Source: an uncultured Kineothrix sp.
Lineage (GTDB): Bacteria > Bacillota > Clostridia > Lachnospirales > Lachnospiraceae
Length of the DNA: 19,741 bases
Reading direction: 5' to 3'
Assembly (NCBI GenBank): GCA_910587275.1
Contig: CAJUMD010000059.1
Coordinates: forward strand, 1-19,741
Shown here: piece by piece, positions 14,309 to 19,741 of the stretch
How positions within the stretch are numbered: the first letter of the stretch is position 1
How the letters are laid out: each line of letters opens with the position of its first letter
Notes under the pieces: model-generated
What the model was told of the DNA's origin: nothing
The model's database searches: none
Seen by the model: the letters and a program-made list of their open reading frames with translations, nothing else
Position numbers and translations under genes: made by a program

Positions 14309-14701
14309 AGTGGGATAAACGGCAATTTATCTCATGTCGGCATGATTATACATAGTACAACACTAAATACAGAAGCAAAAGTTATCGCTGTGTATGGGGG
14401 CACAAAATGGCTTAAAATTGAAGGAAGATTTCTGCTCGGGGCATCCAGCACATATAAGGTAAATGCAATCGGAGGCGAGGCAAAACACACATTAACCACC
14501 GCAGAGATGCCAAGACACAGACATACGATAAGGGTGGAAACATCCTTTCATCCGGCATCCGGGGGAAGCATTGAACAGGCATGGGCGGTGAATGCCAATT
14601 CTGTAGATACTACCCCGGCTGATGAGACTGCTGGTGGAGGCGGTGCGCATAACAATATGCCGCCTTACAAAGCAGTATACATTTGGGAAAGAACAGCTTA
14701 A
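14309..14701 (+). CDS. silent tail-fibre tip cassette B (collar-domain type, headless)
   Basis: Read from the site (SGINGNL) the frame continues 123 residues to TAA at 14699-14701. The sequence is a typical phage tail-collar tip: VGMIIHSTTLNTEAKVIAVYG, then GRFLLGASSTYKV, HTLTTAEMPRHRH and the ending NNMPPYKAVYIWERTA. The His-rich HRH motif is characteristic of metal-bound fibre tips. It has no ribosome site in this orientation. After inversion between sites 3 and 4 it would be fused in frame to the constant part, giving a fibre of about 296 aa. Confidence 0.9.
   Translation, partial: SGINGNLSHVGMIIHSTTLNTEAKVIAVYGGTKWLKIEGRFLLGASSTYKVNAIGGEAKHTLTTAEMPRHRHTIRVETSFHPASGGSIEQAWAVNANSVDTTPADETAGGGGAHNNMPPYKAVYIWERTA
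14310..14329 (+). repeat. shufflon site 3
   Basis: GTGGGATAAACGGCAATTTA, plus orientation; identity with site 4 extends two bases further left (TA). Together with the following TC it shows the symmetrical arms GATAAA and TTTATC around CGGCAA, which is the likely strand-exchange spacer. Confidence 0.93.
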
Positions 14702-14710
14702 TTATATAAG

Positions 14711-15499
14711 TCATACCGGAATCTTCATTAGGTATACCTCCGCCTTTGTGTTTAAAAAACTGGCTACATTTTCAGGGTTCGCATAGATCAGCCTGATATG
14801 GCTGCTTGAAATTTGACTGCATGCTAAAACATTTTCGTAATAAGTACTGTTTCCTGTATGAAGGCACCTGGTTTTTAATACGATTGTATTTTTGTAATTC
14901 CAGCTACTATCCGGAGGGGGACAGAATGTTGATTCAGACGCAGTTGCCGCAGTGGTTACCCTCCGTATCACAAATTCGGGTAAATTGCCGTTTATCCCAC
15001 TAATCATGTCCGCCAGTGCCTTCCCCTGCACCGCGTCCAGCGGGTTTCCCGGTTCCGTTGCCAGCAGGTTATTGACAAGCTGTGATTTTGCCAGCAGATA
15101 CCCCTCCATAAAACCTTTGGCAAGGTATTGCCAGTTTGCCACGTCAGCCGTCGGCGGTCCTTCCGGTCCGTCCTTCATGGCCACAAACGTGCTTCCCTCG
15201 TAAAAAACCGCATCCAGACGTTCATATTCCGCTTCCGGGTCATACGCACCCTTATACGCTATCCCCCCCAGCGCCATTTTCCGGACAAGCTCGTTTATTG
15301 CGCCGACAAAATTATCCCTGTTCCGTGTCTCCAGTTCCGCCGTTTCACCCAGCGGGAGGGAACTGCCCACGGATTTTACCATGTCCTCATGCAGTACCCG
15401 CTTGGTACCCGTCCCGTCCCCCATTTCCACGATGTAGCTGCTTCCGTCCGGGACGGATGCTGCCTTTTCCAGTTCCGTTATTTTTTTCCCTTGGTTCAT
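14711..15499 (-). CDS. tail fibre / receptor-binding protein, currently with tip A
   Basis: This is a 262-aa fibre protein. The constant part (about 173 residues) begins MNQGKKITELEKAASVPDGS, a common fibre head, followed by a CBM5/12-like segment (YDPEAEYERLDAVFYEGSTFVAMKDG, ANWQYLAKGF) and the LDAVQGKALADMI motif. The shufflon site then encodes SGINGNL and joins tip A (89 residues, VIRRVTTAATASESTF to AEVYLMKIPV). AGGAGG lies eight bases before the ATG at 15499; the ATG at 15505 is only two bases from it and less likely. It sits directly downstream of the baseplate gene. Tip A is AT-rich relative to the constant part. Confidence 0.92.
   Translation of the reverse strand: MNQGKKITELEKAASVPDGSSYIVEMGDGTGTKRVLHEDMVKSVGSSLPLGETAELETRNRDNFVGAINELVRKMALGGIAYKGAYDPEAEYERLDAVFYEGSTFVAMKDGPEGPPTADVANWQYLAKGFMEGYLLAKSQLVNNLLATEPGNPLDAVQGKALADMISGINGNLPEFVIRRVTTAATASESTFCPPPDSSWNYKNTIVLKTRCLHTGNSTYYENVLACSQISSSHIRLIYANPENVASFLNTKAEVYLMKIPV
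14981..15000 (-). repeat. shufflon site 4 (expression site)
   Basis: The minus strand reads GTGGGATAAACGGCAATTTA, inside the fibre gene at the constant/variable junction. Any cassette brought here by inversion is placed under the fibre start and stays in frame. Confidence 0.95.
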
Positions 15500-15522
15500 T
15501 TCCATGTCCTCCTGATATCATT

Positions 15523-16638
15523 TTATTTCCCGCACCTGCAGATGGGATGTCCTGCCAGTATGGGGTTCCCAAGGCAGTCCGTGGCATAATCACCCTGCCC
15601 CGTTTCCAGTTTCATCCGCACCATGCCCGTAAACAGCATTTCCTCCAGGTCTTCCAAACGCCCCGCCAGCCCGTCAAGGCCGTTCTGCAGGTTCCCTGCC
15701 GGATCCGACCCCAGCATCCCCTTTATCCGCTCAAACCATGCCAGGAACTCCGCTTCGTTCGTGTTACGGAAATCCAAAAGCTGCTGCGTGATTGCGGCAA
15801 GGTCGGAACTGCCCTTTTCCTCCAGCTGCTCCACGTAGGCGGCAATTTCCTCACTGTACCTGTCATGGAGTTCCTTCCCCTTTGCCGACAGGCTGTTGTA
15901 AAAATTGTTCATGAGGTCGATCAGGCCGTTGTACGCATCCGTACTGTCCTTTTTCAGCGCGGCAAGGTATGCCGTGATGTCCTCACTGAAAGCCTTATAG
16001 GCATCCTGCGCCATCTGCACGAACTGTGTATAACTGGTTTCCGATTTATCCACGAATTCCCTGTAAAACGCCTCAAACTGCGCAAAAAAGACATCCGTGT
16101 CCAGATGGTCGATCAGCTGCGTGATGTAGCCGCACACGGAACTGTCCGCCCGTGTGTCCGTGATGCTGCTCTGCGTGATGTTTTTCTGTCCGGCGGCCAG
16201 CCGTATGTTGGCTAGGCACAGTTCATAATAATCGCCCGCGTTCGGGCGCACCAGCACGGGCGGAACAGGCCTTGCGGCTTCCGTGCCCTTCTTTACCACG
16301 ATTTCGACCATGCGGTCCAGGTAATTGCACCGCAGTACCACCCGGTCTATCCTGCCGTATTTCTGCGGCGCCGGTTCCACGGCCAGCCGGCTGGCTTCAT
16401 TGTCATAGGCAAAATGCCCCCTCACCATGCCGAAACCCGGCTGCACGTCCACCGCCATGCCGCTGCCCGCCCCCAGCACCCGGAAACAGTTTCCCGGCTG
16501 CGCAAGCACCCCGTCACTGACAAGGCTTGCAAACAGCAGCGCAAACAGGTCGGAGGTTTCCGCCCGGTCAAAGACCGGCATCCCCTCATCATCCACGCCC
16601 GTGATTTCCGAATCAAAATACCCGTACCTTAACGCCAT
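15523..16638 (-). CDS. phage baseplate/tail structural protein with central coiled coil
   Basis: This 371-aa protein resembles the baseplate proteins found just before the fibre in clostridial siphophages. Residues 1-185 are a beta-rich head (RYGYFDSEITGVDDEGMPVFDRAE, FGMVRGHFAYD, RIDRVVLRCNYLDRMVEIVVKKG, SSITDTRADSSVCG). Residues about 190-345 are long helices likely to trimerise (FEAFYREFVDKSETSYTQF). A short C-terminus ends GHPICRCGK. The start at 16638 is 2 bp from the stop of the preceding gene with GGAG eleven bases upstream. It probably connects the fibre to the tail tip. Confidence 0.82.
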   Translation of the reverse strand: MALRYGYFDSEITGVDDEGMPVFDRAETSDLFALLFASLVSDGVLAQPGNCFRVLGAGSGMAVDVQPGFGMVRGHFAYDNEASRLAVEPAPQKYGRIDRVVLRCNYLDRMVEIVVKKGTEAARPVPPVLVRPNAGDYYELCLANIRLAAGQKNITQSSITDTRADSSVCGYITQLIDHLDTDVFFAQFEAFYREFVDKSETSYTQFVQMAQDAYKAFSEDITAYLAALKKDSTDAYNGLIDLMNNFYNSLSAKGKELHDRYSEEIAAYVEQLEEKGSSDLAAITQQLLDFRNTNEAEFLAWFERIKGMLGSDPAGNLQNGLDGLAGRLEDLEEMLFTGMVRMKLETGQGDYATDCLGNPILAGHPICRCGK

Positions 16639-16640
16639 CC

Positions 16641-17735
16641 CTATGTCGTCTCCTTCCTGATTATCTTCTTAAAATCCGTCGCGCCGTCATTTCCGAAAAT
16701 GACGCTTAACGTCCTTTTTGGGCCTTCCAGCACTTCCTGGATTTCCGTGATCCGCTTGGAACACTCCATGTCCACGTCGCTGTACCGGTAGGTGCACAGG
16801 TCGCCCAGGTCAAAATCCGTGCCGTAGGCAAGGTTTGCGGCCGGGTCAATGTCACTGTCCACCTTTTCCACGGCGGCATAATCGGACAGCTTTTCAAGCC
16901 CGCGCTGGAACAGCAGGTCCCGGTACTGTGCATCCGTGTAGTTTACCGTGTCGGAATGCTGCTGCAGGTCCCGTGCATCCACCCACAGTTCCCTGCGCTC
17001 CTCCCCGGAGCCCTGCCGGACGTCCACCTCCACCACCTTCCGTTCCGCGCCTTCCCCTTCCCCCGCCACGTACGCAAAGTTCCTGCAGTCCGACGCGTCG
17101 CGGTCATACTGCGCGTTCTTAATGTTGCGGAAATGGTCGGAAAAGACCGCCCAACTGTTTTCCGTCTGTGAATCCCTCCGGTCGAGCCCTTTCCATACCT
17201 CATAGGACAGCGTGTTTTCCAGGTAGTCGAAAACAAGGCGCTGCGACATTTCCTGTGTTTTCAGCATGTCGTACAGGCGGGTCCCCACATGGTCCCCCGT
17301 ATTCTGCAGGGTTATGGGACTGCCCCCGCCCCGCGCCCGCCCGAGCCGGATGCCGCGGATTTTCCTTCCCGCATCCGCCGGGTTTATGACATAACGGCTG
17401 ACCACGGAACGCGCCAGCGTTTCGGGGGTACCGGTCTGGTTAAACGCCGGGAAAAGCACGTTGCTGTCCAGCAGGTGCTCCGCAAAATACCCCTTGCAGT
17501 ATGCCGTCTTCTCCCCTTTTTCCCCGTGCATGAAATTCACTTCCCGGATGACCCCGAGTTCCGTGCGGTCGTTCCGGTAAAGGTACCGGCCCCTGTTTAC
17601 CAGGTCAAAGTATTCCGCGGGGACATGGAGCTCAAAAATCCCCGGACTGTAATAACGGCGGTACCACAGCAGGGTATTGAATACCCCTATGGAACCCATG
17701 GTTTGAAAATCCCCGTCAAATATAATGAACTGCAT
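16641..17735 (-). CDS. Gp37-like tail protein (baseplate hub / tail-associated)
   Basis: This 364-aa protein resembles the ReqiPepy6 Gp37-like family of siphovirus tail proteins: FQTMGSIGVFNTLLWYRRYYSPGIFELHVPAEYFD near the N-terminus, GYFAEHLLD, and the C-terminal YGTDFDLGDLCTYRYSDVDMECSKRITEIQEVLEG. These form the hub at the tail tip just after the distal tail protein. The start is 1 bp after the Dit stop codon, with GGGGGTG as ribosome site overlapping that gene's end. No peptidoglycan hydrolase domain is seen. Confidence 0.88.
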   Translation of the reverse strand: MQFIIFDGDFQTMGSIGVFNTLLWYRRYYSPGIFELHVPAEYFDLVNRGRYLYRNDRTELGVIREVNFMHGEKGEKTAYCKGYFAEHLLDSNVLFPAFNQTGTPETLARSVVSRYVINPADAGRKIRGIRLGRARGGGSPITLQNTGDHVGTRLYDMLKTQEMSQRLVFDYLENTLSYEVWKGLDRRDSQTENSWAVFSDHFRNIKNAQYDRDASDCRNFAYVAGEGEGAERKVVEVDVRQGSGEERRELWVDARDLQQHSDTVNYTDAQYRDLLFQRGLEKLSDYAAVEKVDSDIDPAANLAYGTDFDLGDLCTYRYSDVDMECSKRITEIQEVLEGPKRTLSVIFGNDGATDFKKIIRKETT

Positions 17736-17736
17736 G

Positions 17737-18654
17737 TCACACCCCCAGGTATTTCGGACGGTAATACAGGTTCACGTCCAAATTCGTATAATTTTCATCC
17801 GCATCGTATTCAAGGTAATTGTCCCCGACCTCCAGTTGGAAGGGGTCCGATTTCCGGTCAATGTGGTGGTAATAGTTTGACCCGTTCAGTTCCACCACCT
17901 GGTGGCGCGGGTCCGTGTCAACAAGCAGGACGTCCCCCTGTTCCAGCCCGCATACCACACGCATGAACTGCCCGGTACCCGTATTGGTGATTTTCGGATT
18001 GCGCACGGCGCCCCGTTTGGCCACGAACTGAATCTGCACGCCCGTGGGCACGTCCCCGTCATTGGAAAGCACCACTTCCTTATGGAGCGTCCGGTATCCC
18101 GTAATCATGCCGCCCAGCATCAGCCCCCTTGCCCTTTCCGGGTAATCCTTTTTATTTTGGGCGCGCCGTGCAAGGCTGTGCCACGGGAAATGGAACTGTG
18201 CCGTGTAGTGCGCCATGTTTTTCCCGAAGTTATCAACATTCAGCATGTACGGGTCCGGGCACATCAGGTCGGCGATAATTCCAAGCCTTGTATCCAGGTT
18301 ACGCTGTTCTGCAAACGTCCACCCTTCCAGTTCATAGGTGATGTTCCGGGAAATCCCCATGTTGGTGATTAAGGCTTTCCCCGTGTATTTCGGGTTAAAA
18401 AACTTGATGACCGCCGCACGGTTTTCCGGATTATTGCGCCCGCTGCGGAATTTCGCTTCGATGTGTATGGCGCGGGCGCCGATTTTCTTACCGTCCACCG
18501 ATACCCCGTCCACCAGCGCATTGTCGGACGTGCTTATCCCCAGCTCCGAGGATTCCAGCCCCGATACCGCGGTAATGTCCAAATCCGCGCCCGGTCCCAT
18601 TTCCAGTGTCCTGCCGTTACAGGCAAGTTCGATTTTCAGCGTGTTTACCGTCAT
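17737..18654 (-). CDS. distal tail protein (Dit-like)
   Basis: This 305-aa protein lies directly after the tape measure gene. It shows an N-terminal ring-forming domain (IELACNGRTLEMG, FRSGRNNPENRAAVIKFFNPKYTGKALITNMG, ITYELEGWTFAEQRN) and a C-terminal galectin-like part (DVPTGVQIQFVAKRGAVRNPKITNTGTGQFMRV, ending NLDVNLYYRPKYLGV). Its start shares a base with the tape measure stop (TAATG), implying coupled translation. In siphophages Dit rings join the tail tube to the baseplate. Confidence 0.87.
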   Translation of the reverse strand: MTVNTLKIELACNGRTLEMGPGADLDITAVSGLESSELGISTSDNALVDGVSVDGKKIGARAIHIEAKFRSGRNNPENRAAVIKFFNPKYTGKALITNMGISRNITYELEGWTFAEQRNLDTRLGIIADLMCPDPYMLNVDNFGKNMAHYTAQFHFPWHSLARRAQNKKDYPERARGLMLGGMITGYRTLHKEVVLSNDGDVPTGVQIQFVAKRGAVRNPKITNTGTGQFMRVVCGLEQGDVLLVDTDPRHQVVELNGSNYYHHIDRKSDPFQLEVGDNYLEYDADENYTNLDVNLYYRPKYLGV

Positions 18655-19741
18655 TACTTTACACCCCCGGCAAATTTCCGGAACGCTTCCCTCTGCGCCC
18701 TGTTTGTCTCCGCCGGTGTCGCCACCGGCACATGGTAATTGTTCTCCTGTTCCATGCGGTTGTCGTTATACACGACCGTGCCCGCGGACGCCAGTGCCAG
18801 CGCCCCGGCCGCGCCGGATGCACTCAGGGAGACTTCCCCCATGGATGCGGCCACCGTGCCCTGCATGGCCGCCAGCAGTTCCCCCGCCTGTTCCCGCATT
18901 TCCCGCAGTGTCCCCGGCATGGACTTCCTTATGCCCTCCATGGTTCCCGGCATCAGCCATTTCCCGAATTCATCACGGAATGCCCTTGACGGGGAGTTTA
19001 TCCCGAGCGCGCCCTTTGCGCTGTCCAGCAGGCTGTTGGCCACGTCCGCAACCTTGTCCTTTAACCACTCCCAGCCGCCTGAAATGCCGTTCCATATGCC
19101 GGTAATGATATTGCTTCCCACTTCCGCCATTTTATCCGGCAGGCCGCTGATGCCGTCCACGACCGCATCGAACAGGCCGCGTGCCGCCTCCGCGCCTTTC
19201 CGTATCATGTCACTGCACCATTCCGCGACCCTTGCCAGTACGTCCGACAGCTTTGCGGCCACTTTTCCGGGCAGTTCCGACAGAAGGGAAATGACGGCGG
19301 AAACCATGCTGCTGATTGCCGTCCGCGCGTTGTCCAACATCTGCCTGCCCCATTCCACTGCCTTCGCGATTACATTGGCAAGCCATGTCCATACCTTACC
19401 GGGCAGTTGTGACAGAAGGGAAATGATGCTGGAAATCATGTTCTGTATGGCATTGGCTGCCGTGGCCATCATCTGCTGTCCCCACTGGACCACCTTTGTG
19501 ACCACGTTTACCAGCCATGTCCATATTTTACCGGGGAGCTGTGCAATCAGTTTTACGGCGGTGTTTACCACGTTCCGCATTATGGCCTGCGCATTGCTAA
19601 GCATCTGCTGGCCCCATGCCATGACCTTTTGGACTGTCTCGTCCAGGTATGCGGCCAGTTCTGCGGGCATACTTGCGATGCCATTGACTAGTACATTGAA
19701 CACAAAATAACACATAGTTTTACATTGGATAATTAAAGCTG
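18654..19741 (-). CDS. tail tape measure protein, C-terminal part (5' end outside window)
   Basis: The frame is open to the right edge, so this is the last ~362 residues of a longer protein. The visible part contains about four imperfect repeats of some 43 residues, with units such as VMAWGQQML and SQLPGKVWTWLANV, typical of tape measure proteins whose length sets tail length. A GINSPSRAFRDEFGKWLMPG segment follows, and an Ala/Ser-rich region, then a hydrophilic end YHVPVATPAETNRAQREAF. The ATG at 19715 has no ribosome site and the repeat already begins there, so it is not a true start. Confidence 0.88.
   Translation of the reverse strand, partial: ALIIQCKTMCYFVFNVLVNGIASMPAELAAYLDETVQKVMAWGQQMLSNAQAIMRNVVNTAVKLIAQLPGKIWTWLVNVVTKVVQWGQQMMATAANAIQNMISSIISLLSQLPGKVWTWLANVIAKAVEWGRQMLDNARTAISSMVSAVISLLSELPGKVAAKLSDVLARVAEWCSDMIRKGAEAARGLFDAVVDGISGLPDKMAEVGSNIITGIWNGISGGWEWLKDKVADVANSLLDSAKGALGINSPSRAFRDEFGKWLMPGTMEGIRKSMPGTLREMREQAGELLAAMQGTVAASMGEVSLSASGAAGALALASAGTVVYNDNRMEQENNYHVPVATPAETNRAQREAFRKFAGGVK

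Larger units (their letters stand above)
12387..15000. other. four-site tail-fibre shufflon (invertible region)
   Basis: Four copies of a recombination site lie at 12387 (+), 13131 (-), 14310 (+) and 15000 (-). Between them are, in order, tip cassette C (+), tip cassette D (-), a tyrosine recombinase gene (-), tip cassette B (+) and tip cassette A (-). A is fused to the constant fibre N-terminus that lies just outside. Each cassette is open in the frame set by its site and ends in a stop near its pair partner (9 bp between A and B, 28 bp between C and D). Inversion between sites 3 and 4 swaps A for B, between 1 and 2 swaps C and D, and between 1 and 4 brings the C/D pair to the expression position while turning the recombinase over. 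Confidence 0.9.
9862..19741 (-). mobile_element. prophage, lysis/tail end (siphovirus-like), continues past right edge
   Basis: All genes from the tape measure to the small gene at 9943 run leftward in the canonical siphovirus order: tape measure, distal tail, tail-associated, baseplate, fibre, holin, endolysin. The left boundary is set by the broken feoB gene. Head, packaging, replication, repressor and integrase genes are not in view and should lie beyond 19741. The tyrosine recombinase in view is embedded in the fibre locus and is better explained as the fibre invertase than as the phage integrase. Confidence 0.9.

Noticed and set aside
12387..15000. Diversity-generating retroelement at the fibre locus
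   Set aside because: There is no reverse transcriptase and no template/variable repeat pair; the cassettes are unrelated rather than adenine-mutated copies.
15136..16215. Plus-strand open frame of 359 codons opposite the baseplate and fibre genes
   Set aside because: It has Pro/His/Arg-rich composition, no ribosome site and lies wholly opposite two well-supported phage genes, so it is an antisense shadow.
18900..19700. Regular repeats as a CRISPR array
   Set aside because: The repeats are imperfect, about 130 bp apart, and read through as coding repeats of the tape measure protein.

Overview
The window appears to come from a low-to-mid GC Firmicute of the Clostridia, most likely a Lachnospiraceae gut bacterium. 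This is judged from protein resemblance (MutS2 with Smr domain, zf-HC2 anti-sigma factor, TraX family protein, MGFGCNAAG-type FeoB, CD1375-type phage protein) and strong purine-rich Shine-Dalgarno sites. I ran no database search.

Positions 1-9.86 kb are host chromosome. On the plus strand are the 3' end of an ECF sigma factor gene, an overlapping zinc-finger membrane anti-sigma factor and a translationally overlapping 62-aa protein. Convergent to these, on the minus strand, lie mutS2, an OmpR-type response regulator and its histidine kinase. Next come a mostly empty stretch of about 670 bp, a plus-strand DUF1905-like/papain-like cysteine peptidase gene with a strong terminator, and minus-strand genes for a membrane zinc-ribbon protein, a TraX family protein and the 3' part of feoB. 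The feoB reading frame begins abruptly at the conserved MGFGCN motif and lacks its GTPase half.

From about 9.86 kb to the right edge everything is prophage, transcribed leftward. The order is tape measure (partial), distal tail protein, Gp37-like tail protein, coiled-coil baseplate protein, tail fibre, small tail-region protein, CD1375-like protein, holin, endolysin, and a small cargo gene with its own promoter and terminator at the prophage edge. The prophage seems to sit inside feoB, with the other half of feoB expected beyond the right edge.

The main discovery is a four-cassette DNA-inversion system (a shufflon) in the prophage tail-fibre locus, 12387-15000. Four copies of a site with the core GATAAACGGCAATTTA lie in alternating orientation, and each reads in frame as INGNL. 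One joins the constant fibre N-terminus to the expressed tip (A). The other three each start a headless, in-frame alternative tip: B and C on the plus strand, D on the minus strand. The cassettes form two tail-to-tail pairs (C/D and B/A) on either side of a complete tyrosine recombinase gene. Inversions between these sites would put any of the four tips on the fibre, so the prophage can presumably switch host receptor specificity.

A second surprise is in the endolysin gene. Its lysozyme and CHAP halves are in different frames, and the break falls within a perfect 20-bp inverted repeat, which suggests a template-switch mutation that inactivated the lysis enzyme.
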